Counted from the first letter of the stretch, positions 24,874 through 38,640 are shown. The stretch is DNA of 64,000 nucleotides from Medicago truncatula (GCF_003473485.1 NC_053046.1:40819832-40883831); one strand, 5' to 3'. Program-made: numbers and translations. The notes: a model not told the origin generated them from the sequence alone.

Positions 24874-27800
24874 ATGTCTGTGATGTTGAAACAACCAGGC
24901 GCATTTACAATAACTCCACACAAAGTATCACTCTGTATACTCCTCAAGATCTACGCTCCTCCAGGTCAAGTTTCCGTTCCTTTTCCGTTCGAATCTGTTG
25001 CTCAACACAATCGCCTCGGGTTGTTCATCTTAGCTCTTACCAAGGTATCTTCGATTTCATCACCAATTGTTATTCCACTGTATTCTATGTTTTGTAGCTC
25101 TTACCAATTGTTATTCCACTGATGCATCACAAACACATGTGATTTCATTGAATTTTGTTGTATTTTCAAATGATTATCAGTATCCATGTGTCAGTTGTGG
25201 TGTTTGTGTCATGTCTGAATTAGTTCTTCATCCAAACAGACATGTCGATCCTGATAATTTGAAAATTTAACATAATTCAATGAAATCACGTGTGTGGGTG
25301 TTGCATCAGTGTTGAACACTGACACATGTCAGACCGGAACATGCCTTCGATCAGAAGTGTTGGTGTTACAAAGCTAATAATGTTTATTCTATTGTATTAT
25401 ATTATATGCTTGTGATGTGACTCTTGTGCAGTCATGTGATGATATTTTGGAGCCAAAATTGGAAGAACTCATTAGTCAATTGAGATTGATAAGCCAAAAC
25501 TGGGAAGCAACTTGGCTAATTGATCAGTTGATTAGTAGACTGTCATGTCTCTCATCACCTGATGATTTGTTTAATTTTTTCACCGATATACGAGGTTAGT
25601 TTATCGGCATTGTTTTTACAAGCTCAATTTTGATTAATTTGTTTCGTTTTCTATTTTAACTTGCTAGTTGCAATGTAGTTGGTTATTTTTGTGTTTATTG
25701 ATATGAAAATGTTGTTGTTTAGGAATAATTGGAGGTCCCGATTCAGGTGATATCGAAGCTGATCAGGTTATTTTGGATGCGAACAGTAATTTGGGGATAT
25801 TTCTTCGACGTTGTATACTTGCTTTCAATTTGCTACCGTTTGAGGTATGGCGTTTTCCTACTTTCCTTTTGTGACCAGTATATTTTAAGACCGTTATACA
25901 AATTAGTGAAATGTTGGAGAAGGTGTAATGCAGCAGTAGGTTTAGTAAGTGCGTGTTAGTCCACTTTTATTTGAGCATTGTTTTATCTTCATTCTGTTCT
26001 CACGGTTCTGTTATTCGGTTCTCTTTTTCTTATCTACTGCACTTTTACTTGAGCAATTTGTTAGTTTTGCTCTGTTCTCATGGTCCTGTTATTTTGTTAT
26101 TCTCTTTTCTCCACTAGTTCAGATTTGTTTGAGCATTTCAACTTTGCCACTCTCTTGTTTCTCCATTTTTGTCAGCTTTTGTTTTATTTATTGATTTGTT
26201 CATTGCGTCTCTCTCTGTGTGTGCGTGTGTGTGTATATGCGTGTGTGTGTAAATACACACACACACACACACACATTATGGGTAGATTTTTGGCTTTCCT
26301 CCATGAACCGCATCTGCCATTAATAACATGTTCCCAACAAAGAAAATATTTTACTTTTTCTGTCTCATATGCCCAGTTTATATTTACTCATTTTACTTTT
26401 ATTCTTCATAGCGAAATTGTATCATCTGTGTAATCATTAATTTAAATGTCCAGGGTGTATGCCGTCTCTTAACAAACATAGGGATCTATTGTAAAGAAGA
26501 ATTCTCAAGTATTCCTCCATACGAAGAAACTAGTTTAGATGGTTCTAGTAGTAATCTCGAGACGTATTCAGAATATGAGAACATGGACTTGGAGAACTTT
26601 TTCTATGATAAGGTTTCAGAAGAAATTGAAGCAAGAAAGGAGGCCAGTGGAAGAGTTCCGTTTCATCTTCATACACCTAATGCACTTCTGAGTTTAGTAG
26701 ATGGTATAAACAGGATCCCTTCTTTAGTGTTGTATGTAATTCTGAAAGCACTAGGAAGTTCTAAAAATCTGGATTTTTTAAAGTAACAAAATCCCAATTT
26801 TCTGCTCAGACTGTTATTTTTCCCCAACTTCACTTTTGGTTTTCTCTATTTATGGCTTTGCTTTTTGTCTTGCTGATTGACACAATTATGGAACTCACAC
26901 GCAGATATTGATGTGCCTGCTGATTCAGCATCAAAACAGAGTGATAAATTAAGAGTAGGTAGTCCATATGAAGACCGCCATAGTAACATGGTACGGGATA
27001 TTGATCCCAGTGGTGCAGTATTTTTGCGCACAAACTGGCAGATACAAGGCTACTTACAAGAACATGCTGATACAATTGAAAAGTGAGCAACTTGAAGTTC
27101 TGAAATTATATGATTTTTTAAACATACTTTTAACTGTATGGTTGTATATGTTATTTTCAAATTTTATGCATTTTGCAGAAATGGTAGTGCCGTTTCTTTG
27201 AATGGGTTCGAAATTGTTCTGCGACAGCTACAGAAATTGGCACCCGAACTGCATCGAGTAAGTTTAGGGGGTAAATTTGGATAACATTTATTAAACCTGC
27301 TTTTCTTTTCTAGATTTCCCTGAAGTTTAATGCTCGAGTTTCACCTCTATGCAGGTTCACTTTTTGAGCTACTTGAATGCTCTTTCTCATGATGATTATA
27401 CTGCTGCTTTGGAAAATCTTCATTGCTATTTTGATTACAGGTAATTGAACAGTTAGTTATATATCTAATATCTGTTGCCTGTTTTATGTTACCAAAGCCC
27501 TCGTCACCCTGCCAGCATTCCATTTTTTTTTTACTTTTTCTACAATCTCTTTCTCTTGAATTCAATTTTACTTTATAGTTTCCAGTTTATGTTTTTGAAA
27601 ATTTAATTGTAAATTCTTAGTATTAAACTTCCTGATGAATTTTCGGTCGGTCAACATATGTTTGCAGACATGTCTGATCAATGATCATAGCTCACTGTTG
27701 ATATTATGTCTATTTGATTTATGATTCCTAGTAATCTACTGTAAAATCATAAATATAAGAGTAAATTACTCTCCCTTCCCTTGAAAGATAATGATATTAC

Positions 27801-30800
27801 AACCCCCTCACCTCATGTTTCAAAACATACACAACCCTCCCTTCAAAGGTGCTGAATTATATATTTTGATCCAAAATGACCTTTTTTTGTCCAATTCATC
27901 TATCGGTTTTCTTAGCCATCAAAGGAGATCGATTGCTCTTGTCCCAAGCTTTTGAAGTAGGTCTCCGTATAATCCACCCATCATTTCGAAGCTCCAACAC
28001 AAACACAACAATAGTAGCAAAGTGCACTATCTTTTCAACAAAACTTGTTAAAAATTAAGAGAATATATTAACATCAAATACGATGATGGATAACGGGATG
28101 AAATCTCCACAATGGAATGGGGAAGATAGAAAATATGACAGTGAAAAAAGATTGGACAAAGGTCATTTTGGTATAATAATTTTTTTTTAACAGGGTTAAA
28201 TGGAAGTTATCGGAAAAATATAAATTCGGATGAAAATATATAATTTTGCATCTTTGAAGGGAAGGTTGTGTATGTTTTGAAATATGAGGGGAGGGGGTTG
28301 TAATATCACTATATTTGAAGGGAGGGGAGGGTAATTTGAGTGAGTAAGGAAACAATACAAATAAATTATGTAGAAAATGAGTTGTTGCCTAGGAATTAAG
28401 TACCTTCTGTTAAAAGAATTCTGTTTCTTTGTTGTCTTCCACGTGATTATGGGAGCTGCTCAAGTTTATAAATCATTCCAACCCTAGGTTCTAATAAAAT
28501 GTCTGTTTGTTGGACAAAAGTGCAGGGAAAGAAGGATTTGATTTTGTTCCTCCGTCTGGTAATAATAGCTCTGGAACATACGAAATTGCTTTATTATGTT
28601 TGGGGATGATGCATTTCCACTTTGGGCATCCAAAGCTGGCTTTGGAGGTGAATTCTTTGAACATTTTGATTTGGATACTTGCTCCATTTTTCTACCTTTC
28701 TTAGACCTAAAGGCTTTCTATCATTTATACTATGTTGTCAGCACGCAATGTCTATTATACTTTGGTGCGTTACTTATATTGTTTGGTTATGTTTAGGTTT
28801 TGACTGAAGCAGTTCGTGTTTCTCAGCAGGTAATAATCATATAATTTTTTTTTTGTTTATTCATTAAAATTGCTGACCTGATCTGTGCTCATCAAGTGGC
28901 ACAGAACTAAGGTGACAGCAAATGTTACCTTACAGTATATGTGCTATAGTATTACAGATACTTGGAAAAATAAATCTCAGCAAGTGTTTCCATTTAAACC
29001 CAAACACGTCTTCCCCATACATTAGCTATATGTTGTGCTTTGAATACTGACAGCTTTCATTTATGCAGCACAGTAATGATACCAATCTTGCATATACTTT
29101 AGCAGCTATCTCAAACTTGCTGTTTGAAAATGGCATCTCAAGCACTGCTGGGATACTAGGATCATCATATTCACCGTTTACTAGTATGGGTATTTCACTC
29201 TCTGTTCAGCAACAATTGTTTGTTCTCTTGAGAGGTTCTTTGAAGAGAGCAGAGAATTTAAAGCTAAAACGGTTGTTGGCTTCCAATCATTTGGCAATGG
29301 CGAAGTTTGATTTAACGGTAATGTGATTTTCTGACCACATTAAACTTTTTGGTTACACTGTTAATAATTTTTCTATATGAAAGTGGTCATTTAGCACATT
29401 CTTTGAATTTGTCCCCTAAATGATAGTGTGAAATCATTGTTGTCTTGTCAGTATAAGAACATTAGCTTGTTAGTATCTCAAGAAATTCAATCCTCAAGTA
29501 CATTACTCCCTCTGTCCTTAATCTTTGCTCCTTTAAGGTTTGTCCGTAATCTTTGCTCCATTAAGGTTTGGGCACACATATTAAAAAGTAATAAAGGTAT
29601 TTAGACCCTTTTACATGTATTTAGTAAAAAAAAATTCATTTAATTCATGCTTTTTATTTTTCTAAGGGTATAAAAGGAAAAAGATCATTAATTGTATCTT
29701 GGTTTCCTAAAAGAACCAAAGTTGCAGGACAAAAATAAAAAGCTAAAAGAACCAAAGATTAGGGACGGAGGGAGTAGCTTGCTAGCATAAGAATACGAGA
29801 GAGATACAAAATTGTGCAAATTATAGACAGAGCCACACTTTAGAACTATATGGGAAAAAGTAATTGAGGGTAGATTTAGATGAGATCTTCACATTAGAGA
29901 ATTGGTTTGGTTTTATCCAAGGAGGTCAACGACAGAAGCTGTATATCTATTGCAAGGTTTGATGCACCTATAAAAGGGAAATAAAAAGACACACATGGTC
30001 ACGTTTGAGATTCAGAAAATGTGCGCTAGGGGGTATTACGAGAAGCCTTTTGAAAGGCTCTTGAGGAGGGTTAACTTCTAGTCAATATCTTTGTTAAGCT
30101 AAATGGATTCTGATTCATTTCGGCATGTAGCATGACTTTCCTGTAGGGCACGACTTGGTTGATTTGCTATCTAAGATTGAAGTTTGTTTAGGATTTGATT
30201 GTTGTCATGCATAAACTTCAAGTTATAGCATTTGCTCTATACCAAGTAGAAAGGCCGTTGTTATGATGAAAAAAGTTTGTATCTTTTTATCCCTCGAAGA
30301 ACCTCTAAATGTGTCATTTGATTTATGTTTTACTACTTTATAAGTCCTTATTGCTTCTTTACCTAAGTTTGGATCATTGCTTTGAATGTTTTGGGTTACA
30401 AAAGACCTGGTTTGAGTATGAACATTCCCAAACGTGGGATGTAGTGCATTTGAGCACGGTCCATATCTCCTTACCTTAGTTTATGTTTTTTTATTGACGG
30501 TTGTTTACTTACGTGTTCCTTGTTTATGAAACAATAAATTCTAAACTTCAGTTGTGGAGAGAAGGTTTGAATTGAAGGCTTTTGATAAGTTGGAGTTAAA
30601 AGAATTATATGAAATATATGGAATGGTTATTGAAGATGAAAGTTAGGGATCATAACATACCTGAACTTGTACAGTTTAGGAATTCCCCTGGGAATCCAAG
30701 GCCATTATTCCCGGTGAAGGAAAGAATAGAGTACGAACTTTCCCGCAGGAATCTAGTGACCATTAGTTTTTTGTTCTCTTTCTTCGTTTTCATTTCCTTT

Positions 30801-33800
30801 TTTTTACGTTGAAGTATAAATAATTCATCTTGTTTTTATTTTGATTCTTTTTTTCAGGGATTTGGATAGGAGACAGCGAAAATACTTAAAAAAGGATGTT
30901 TTCATTGTTTCTTATACAAAACTGGGGAAACAAGAAATAAATTGAAAACAGCATGGCATTTTTGAAATTTAAATTTTAAAGTAAAAATAGGAATTGAAAA
31001 CAAAAAATGGAAATGGAAACGAAATAGGAGGTATCTTCAAATATGGCCCTAATTCTAATAAATTTTCAGATCTTGTTAATATTATGGCTGAACCCCTAGT
31101 CCATGTAGCTAACAGTATATCATCATTATTTGTCATATTTAAGTTACTTAAAACTCTACCAGTGTGAACTGAATTGATTCTTTAGTCTTGTTAGCTGCAA
31201 ATGAAACTTGAATTTTATCTGATCCCATTTTACATCATAGTAGTATCTTCTCTGCAGCATGTTCAAAGGCCCTTGTTATCATTTGGTCCAAAATCTTCCA
31301 TGAAGCTCAGTACATGCCCAGTTAACGTTTCCAAGGTAGTAAAATTTTGTGATTATTCTTGTTTAGTGACTGTTTGAGAACTAGAGAATTAGATTAATTA
31401 CTTAATGCATTTTCTTTCTTTTATATCTGGCAGGAACTCAGGTTGAGTTCTCATTTGATTAGTGATTTTAGCACTGAGAGTTCTGCAATGACAATTGATG
31501 GTGCCTTCAGTACAGCCTGGCTCAGGAATTTACAAAAGCCAAATGGTTCAAATATTTTTTGTCAGGATTCTGGATCTGGCAACAGTTCTAATATTCCCCA
31601 GTTCTGTGCCCAACCAACATCAATTCCTGGATCTGTGTTGCAAGTACTGGGATCATCTTATATACTTCGTGCAACAGCTTGGGAGTTATATGGCAGGTAA
31701 AGTTGCTATCTGTGTTATAGATATACATGATTATATCAATTAAGGTTACATTGAACTATTATTCTCTTTTTCTTCAAACTGCCTGTCAACAGAATACAAT
31801 ATAATTGATCAATGTTTAAGTTGATTTAACTATGAATTATTAGTAAAAGAAAAAAAATCCTGCTTCAGCATGATGTCGTTGCTTTTTCTTCGACGTATTT
31901 GGCACCACCAAGTAACAAGTCTTTCCCTTTGCAAGGTAGATTATAGTTCTAGACTTATTAGCAGCATCCTGCACAGGTCACACAAATTGTTGGGTAGAAG
32001 CAAAATAGATTAGCACCAAATCATAATGATTTAATCAAAGAATGTAATTGAGCCTGTAATAGAAGGGCCAAAACTCTAATAAATTTGTATAGAAAAAGCT
32101 AATGTATTGAGAAAAATGATATCATTAAGAGTGAGTACCAGAATGAATGCAAAAGGTGAGCAATAGTCATGATTTGAACAATAGTTATTCCTATAGAACT
32201 GTCACAAATTATGGGGCCCAACTCATCCTTACAAAACCGGCTTATATGTTTTGGGGAGCCTCCTCTTTATAAATTCTTCTCAAGAATCATATCTATCCGA
32301 TGTGGGACTAAATCCACTGAGTGTTGGCTGCAACAAAAACTTGCGAGTTAAGTCAACAAAATAAATTAAAATATTTTAAAACATAGAATATTTTGATAGG
32401 GAGAGTGGTTCCCAATAACAAATGTGTACACACTACACAGATATCCTTGTAATGTTATATACCATAATTGAACAGTTTAGTAGGTGGTAAGGCCTTACTT
32501 ACAAACATGCATGCAGAACCGAGTTGTCATTCAGGATGATTTCTATATTCGGATTTAATCTAGTTAATATGGTGTTCATGTCATAGAGATTCGACAAAGT
32601 TTTACGTTGGCTGTCGAGGACTAACACAACCCTCACCTTTTACCCGGGCTTGGGACCGGCTATGTATAGCAAGGCTAACATAGACAGGATTACCCGGGCT
32701 TGGTTTATGATAGAACATTATGGCGTAATTTGATCCATGTATGTAGACTACCCCGCATAGTGGGATAATGCTTGGTTGTTTTTGTTGTTGTAATATGGTT
32801 TTCAAACTCAGCAAGATAAATTGTATCAAAATGGGTACATAAGCACAATCATATTGACCAAAATTCTCGAAGCCTTGATTTTATTATACCAGACTTTTTG
32901 ATAAACAAAATTAACCAAAATGCTTGTTTTGTTTTGAGATCTTTTCATCATTCTGGGGCGATGAACAATATTTACTTGTTGGATATGCATGTATAATGTT
33001 TATTTCTTCATATTTTTGTAATATCTTGGAAGCTTGCTGTGTGTATTTCGTCATCTGAATTTGTTCTTTTTCTTTTTTTGAATTGTCATTAGCACTCCTA
33101 TGTCTCGCATAAATGCGCTAGTGCATGCAACTTGCTTTGCTGATGCATCAAGGTAACTACTGAGCTGAATATACTACAGACTACAAATATTATGTTGAGT
33201 TGCTAATTCTGTATCGCCTTTGTTTATTATAAAGTAGCTGTTTAACAGCCATTTTTTTCCGCTTAAATGTTTTAATCCCTAAAAACGTTTTTTCTAAAAT
33301 AAACTCTATCGTTTTTTCACCTTTGTCTATATTTTTAAAAAAGGTTTCTAGTCCTCAAATAAAGCAAACTATTTCTTATTAAATGTTATGACTAAAAACA
33401 AAATAAATTTAAATAAGGGCTAATTTAAAAATCATCATATTTTAGGGATTAAAAAAATATTTAGGACTATTTTTATGCTTGCTTTAACTTTAATTTTGGT
33501 TACTCCAGCTCATCAGATGCAGCATTAGCATATGTAAAGCTCATTCAACATTTAGCAGTCTTTAAAGGATACAAAGGTTAGATTGGTTGCATAAAATAGA
33601 ATAGATTCCTGCGGTCCTGCCCTTATATGTGTGTGTGTGTGTGTGTGTATAATTTCATTAGTAATGCAAATTGCCTTTTGTTAATACGAGTTGTTTTTTC
33701 TTTCTTTTATTTGCTCCTTATTGTTCTTCTGTTTTCATTCTGTGTTTAGAGGCCTTTTCTGCCCTTAAAATAGCAGAAGAGAAGTTTCTATCTGTCTCAA

Positions 33801-36800
33801 AATCACAAATCATACTGCTAAAGCTGCAGCTGCTTCATGAGCATGCTTTACATGGGTAAGTAGTCTAGGTCAACAGTTATGTTCAAATTCTTAAATTCTG
33901 CAAGCAGCTATGATTTAAGCACTGTTAATAACTTAATTGAGAATTATGCAGCGGACGTTTAAAGCTGGCCCAGAAACTGTGTGATGAACTTGGTGCTTTG
34001 GCATCACCTGTTACTGGTGTAGATATGGAGATAAAGACAGAAGCAAGCCTTCGCCATGCCCGTACCTTGCTCGCAGCAAAGCAATTCCGAGAGGTTTCCC
34101 CCCTCCCTCTGTATGCTCTAAAGATCAGTAATATACAGAAAATCCTGATATTTTTTGAAGTATAAGTGCATATGTAATTGTTTCTTTATAGGTAATTAGG
34201 GGTCGAAATCTTGAAATATATTATTCTATAAGAATCCTTGCGGTATTGTCATTGATAGTGGTTCTACTCTGATGTGATATATTTTAAAGATTAGTAATAT
34301 TAGTAATATAAGAAAATCCTGATATTTTTTAAAGTATAAGTGCATATGTAGTTGTTTCTTTATGGGTAATTAGAGGTGAAAGTCTTGAAATATATTATTC
34401 TATAAGAATCCTTGCGGTATTGTCATTGATAGTAGTACTACTCTGATGCGATATTTTTATACTCATGCATGACCACTTTGCTGCTGAATTAATACCACCC
34501 CCTTTAAATACATGTGTTGTTTGTGCATTGTCAATGCCGAAATTGCCGGACCTTTATGTATTAGAGTATTTCTGTGGGATCATAGCTTCTTTGTATTTGA
34601 GGAAAAACACAGGAGTTAAATCAATCATTTTTTACTAGGCTAAATTGAGAACAGAAAAATTGTTGTTTTATTTAATTTTTGAATAATGATTTTCTTTTTC
34701 AGGCAGCTTCTGTGGCACACTCCCTCTTTTGCATGTGTTACAAATACAATCTTCAAGTTCACAATGCATCTGTTCTTCTTTTGCTTGCTGAGATTCATAA
34801 GGTATGTGATCACATCTGTCTGATACACTATGCAATTCATGTAGTTGAGATCCAGCTATTTTATCGTGTTTGCTCTCTTTTCGGATAACTTTCTGTTTAA
34901 TCAAAATTTGCTGTTGGGTTACAATTGACAGTGTGGTGATATCCCCTCTCCAATTCACTGCACGAAATGTCAGTTGTGTATCAAATAGTTAAGATTACGT
35001 GCTAAGCAAGCTATTATACGAATATTTAATAAACAAAGACATATGTTGGTGATGTTATTTAAGCTTGTAATAAGCACTCACTAGCATCACTCTATTATTG
35101 AAGGAAAAATATTTGTCACAAGTCATGACTCTGCGTGTTTTTATTTCTTATTGTTTAACTGTGATGATTTATTTTCTTTTTAATGCATTATCTAAATGTG
35201 CATTCTATGTTACTTGATGTGTACTGCTTTAAATCATCATATGCTCTCCACAGTTTGTTTGCTTTAAATCCCTGATTTTTATTATGTTTAATTTTATCAG
35301 AAATCTGGCAATGCGGTTTTAGGGATACCATATGCTTTAGCAAGCCTTTCATTCTGCATATCATTTAACTTGGATCTTCTAAAAGCCTCAGCTACTCTTA
35401 CTTTAGCTGAGCTATGGCTCTCTCTTGGATCAAGCCATGCCACACGGGCACTGAACCTTGTCCGTGGAGCTTTTCCGATAATTCTTGGTCATGGAGGTTT
35501 GGAGCTCCGCTCACGGGCCTATATCGTTGAAGCAAAATGCTATCTATGTGATACAAATTTCAATGGTACGTTGCTGAAGATTGTAGATGGTAGACTATTT
35601 AGACTATGCTATACGTTGTTGCACCCAAAAGAAAAGGACTGCTATTTGTTCATTCAAGCTTCTTAGTTTCTACATTCATATTTCATATATTGTTTCTGCA
35701 AAACTGAATTTATAATTCTGTAAGAGATATTGGCCAAATAGCTGGAGAACTATGTAAGAACTATTAAAAATGGTGTCAGATTGAAACTTATGCGAGGTAG
35801 TTTTGGCATGCTTTGAAAAGGTTAAATAAATCCTTGGGGCAATCAGACCCATAACTAATTGAAACTTTGGGCGCAATTTAGAGAGGATGGCTGAAAACTT
35901 GTTTGAAAAATATTGTGGATTTCAAGTCATATAGCTTCCTGAGAGGGTGGAGGCCCTATCCTCTTCCCCCCTGTTGAACCTTCAACTAAATCTCTTTTTG
36001 CTCATTTGAATTGTTATTTCAGTTGGTGAAGATTACAATTTTGTGATAGATTCATTAAAACAAGCTTCTGAAGAACTCCAACCTTTGGAGGTAAGCAGAC
36101 TTTATGCATTTTAGTCTTGTGTGTGTGATTTTCCATTGTTTGTTTTCCGTTTGTAAGCAAAAAGGAAGCATCTGTTTAACCTCTGGTTTTACATGTGTCC
36201 CGTGTCTGACGTGTATCAACATCCCCATTTAGGTGTCCGTCTAAAAAAATAACTTTTTCAATCTGATAGATCTCTGACACCGATAGGACACCTTTACGGT
36301 GGGAAGAGACATTTTTAATGATATATTGTGCCTTTTTTTTTTTTAATAATGCGGTTGCAGTAGTTTGTAACTTGTTTTGGATATTTTATTTTGATTATTT
36401 TTTGTTTTCTAATTATGTGAATCATCTCTTTTTGATCTTTTATAATGACGTTCATAGATTATTTAATCCCATTATAACATATCTTTATCGGTACCATAGA
36501 TTTTGGACAATATTGGTGTTTATTTGTGGGGTCAGGTTATTTACTTCATCAGCACTAATTATGTATATGAAACTAAAGATATTCATACTTTATTACGAAT
36601 AACTGTTACAAACTTACAATGATAAATTAAAGTGAAAGTGAGATGTCATTATATGCTTGCATATAGAATATAGATAAACTCTTTTGAAGTTGATTTTATA
36701 AACCTCGGACATATGAGATTATGCTATGTTGTGATGTGGAAACTGGAAAGTCCCTAATAAAATACCACTACGAGAATTGATGTATTTGACGATTTTTTTT

Positions 36801-37262
36801 CTCTTGTTTTGCATCTCATCTTAGCAACTCTTTCTTCTCAACCTCCAAATCTCTAGTATATTTTCTTCATGATTTGGTTTTCTTTTACCAAGTGGACAGA
36901 AAAACTGACATAGAAAGATATTTCATATTCCCAGTCAAATTTCTATAATTTTGAAGTCCTTAGTACTAATCGGTTATTGTTCCTTCATTTGTAAATAAAA
37001 TAAAATAAATTTGCTATTTGCTCTTGCATAGAAAATACTATATGCTACTTGACTTCATTATTGTTACGCATTATAAAGTTACATCTTGAGTGCTCTGCAG
37101 TTTCATGAATTGGCGGCTGAAGCATTCTACTTGATGGCCATGGTCTATGACAAACTTGGGCAATTAGAGGAAAGGGAAGAAGCTGCAACTTCATTTCAGA
37201 AACATATATTGGCTCTTAACAATCTGCAAGATCATGATGATCCTCTTGTTAGTATATATTGA
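24874..37262 (+). CDS. APC5: Anaphase-promoting complex subunit 5
   Basis: Twenty coding exons: 24874-25044, 25432-25594, 25723-25844, 26454-26703, 26905-27082, 27179-27257, 27355-27440, 28521-28647, 28797-28829, 29069-29317, 31258-31335, 31434-31696, 33093-33152, 33509-33576, 33750-33855, 33952-34093, 34703-34801, 35301-35565, 36023-36090 and 37101-37262. All junctions are GT-AG and in phase. The product is 922 residues, close to the roughly 916 of Arabidopsis APC5. The N-terminus (GAFTITPHKVSLCILLKIYA) and the helical-repeat body (ALCLGMMHF-like region, HSNDTNLAYTLAAISNLL, LRHARTLLAAKQFREAASVA) are characteristic of the family. APC5 is a scaffold subunit of the APC/C ubiquitin ligase, which drives cyclin and securin destruction. 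The acceptor of exon 8 is AAAAG at 28520, chosen over a later GCAG because it keeps the frame (YSAGKEGFD). It is intact and presumably essential. Confidence 0.95.
26206..26275. repeat. GT/AC microsatellite in APC5 intron 3
   Basis: A GTGTGT-rich run followed closely by ACACACACAC makes a self-complementary dinucleotide repeat. A second short GT run lies at about 33628-33649 in intron 14. Confidence 0.85.
27757..28346. mobile_element. Foldback element in APC5 intron 7
   Basis: Inverted arms of about 100 bp. The left arm carries TACTCTCCCTTCCCTTGAAA, GATATTACAACCCCCTCACC and AAACATACACAACCCTCCCT, and the right arm carries the complement of each. The loop is about 390 bp and non-coding. The target duplication is not evident. 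Confidence 0.75.
29506..29774. mobile_element. Stowaway-like MITE in APC5 intron 10
   Basis: The ends are CTCCCTCTGTCCTTAATCTT at the left and the complement of AGATTAGGGACGGAGGGAG at the right, flanked by the dinucleotide TA on both sides (29504-29505 and 29775-29776). This is the classic signature of Tc1/mariner-derived Stowaway elements. It is 269 bp. Confidence 0.85.
29831..30075 (+). mobile_element. LINE-type reverse transcriptase fragment in APC5 intron 10
   Basis: Across frame changes the sequence reads SHTLELYGKK, then VIEGRFR, then GFIQGRSTTEAVYLLQGLMH and HMVTFEIQKM. This aligns in order with the plant non-LTR reverse transcriptase block SHTxKLWExVIExRxR...NQFGFMPGRSTTEAIxLLRxLM...HMVFIDLEKAYD. 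The catalytic region is degraded. It lies directly after the Stowaway element and is a dead remnant in the intron. Confidence 0.6.
32200..32793. repeat. Retroelement debris in APC5 intron 12
   Basis: Two blocks look transposon-derived. At 32210-32335, ACAAAACCGGCTTATATGTT leads to CCGATGTGGGACTAAATCCA, like the promoter and U5 part of legume copia LTRs. At 32585-32793, TTACCCGGGCTTGG occurs twice, followed by CCCCGCATAGTGGGATAATG and a TTGTTGTTG-type tail, as in some plant SINE or LINE ends. The borders are uncertain. Confidence 0.35.
34116..34462. repeat. 174-bp tandem duplication in APC5 intron 16
   Basis: AAAATCCTGATATTTTTT occurs at 34139 and again 174 bp later, and the following bases (AGTATAAGTGCATATGTA, TATTCTATAAGAATCCTTGC) repeat almost perfectly. 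The decayed APC5 fragment at 2.6-3.15 kb has only one copy of this unit. Confidence 0.85.
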
Positions 37263-38147
37263 ATGTTCTGTTTACCATTTTTTTTTTTGGTGATAGCTTA
37301 CCAGATTATATCGGACACTGATCTTAGTATACTATGTTATGTAATTATCAATAGTTGTCTATAGCATTAGCCATTTTGTTTTGTTTGAGGTTGATTATAA
37401 AGTTAGCCAAGATTCATGACGCCACAAACGCTTTGAATATGTTGTCTTCACCACACCTTACAGAGGACAACGGTTCGACACTCACCACACCTTCTGGACA
37501 TTCTAAATTAAATACTTCAAGTTGTTGTACTTGTATTTTGCACTGCTGGGTTATATTTGGCATAAAGTATTGCAGTTGATTTATCAAGAGAAATGATGTT
37601 TGTAGAACCATTTTTTGGACAATTTTTGAGAGAATCTTTTTCCCCTTTTTTTTTTGGGACAAAAAGATAGAAAGAGGGAGAGTTTGTCCCAAAATAGTTT
37701 TACAAATGTCATTTCTCTTGATTAAAGTTTTTTTTTTGTTTCATATGAACACCATGTTAAATTAGACGTGTAAATAAATTCACTAGGATCTAGTTACAAT
37801 TATGGTGGCTTAATTAGGGAGGAAAAGTATCATTTTTATGCATTCGACCAATCATATCATATGAGTCGTATGTTTGAGTGTGGTCAACCACATCATAATT
37901 TCTCACTTTTTTGGGAAAAATTTGAATGGAGATGGATTGGAGTTCATACAATTGACACTCAGATGAAGAAAAGAGAAAAGTTGAATCAACAAATATTTTC
38001 ATATGGTTAGGTTTATAACTTAATTTTTTTTAGGAGACTGACTTTTTTCAGTTTTTTTAAAGGATTCCCATGACCTGTGGTGAGACTGTACTAATCTTTA
38101 TTTTTATTTTCATTTTCGTTTTATACATATGTTAATACAATCTCGCC
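37263..38147. other. 3' flank of APC5, no gene seen
   Basis: AT-rich sequence with homopolymer runs. It holds the APC5 3' UTR and nothing else that I can support. Confidence 0.4.
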
Positions 38148-38640
38148 ATGAACTATTACGAGTCAGCAATTGTCCTTGCCATGAAATTTGACTTGATGAA
38201 TTCTTCACATTTTACTGCATTGACTTCAAACTGCAACAAAGCATCCAACAACTACTTTCTCATGAGATTAATCCACCTGCATTTTCAACTCATGGTTGAA
38301 GTACTATTGCTTGAACTTTCATTCACCAAAGGAGCAACACCCATTTGAATATGAAAGCAGCACAATGGAACCAAATCCATCATTGCTGGCTTATTCACGA
38401 GAAATTTTCTTGGGGCTTCTGTTCAAGCTAATCCACCGATATTATAGTGATTGATCAAATCACCCATTAAAAGTGCTTCTGAATATTCCTGTGAGGATTC
38501 TAACATTGTGTGTGTAGCTAAATCCCTTTGAGATTGAGACAATGGCATTATCGTTGGTGATCTTTCCTTTCTTCTTTAGAAGAGATTCATTATTGAGGAA
38601 GGGTTTATGTGTAGCTGGATCAATCCCTTGTTTCATTACT
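38148..38640 (-). pseudogene. R2R3-MYB transcription factor fragment
   Basis: The minus strand from about 38640 reads K-stop-V-MKQGIDPATHKPF followed by LNNESL and KKKGKITNDNAIVSISKGF. The phrase KKxLMKQGIDPxTHKPL is the conserved end of the R3 repeat of R2R3-MYB proteins. Further down, after stops, LLDALLQFEVNAVKCEEF resembles the C-terminal LFQFQVNGIKSEE motif of some MYBs. R2, most of R3 and any start are missing, and several stops interrupt it. It is a relic, not an expressed regulator. Confidence 0.6.

Noticed and set aside
25949..26433. Open frames in APC5 intron 3
   Set aside because: Low-complexity T-rich and microsatellite sequence inside a well-supported intron.
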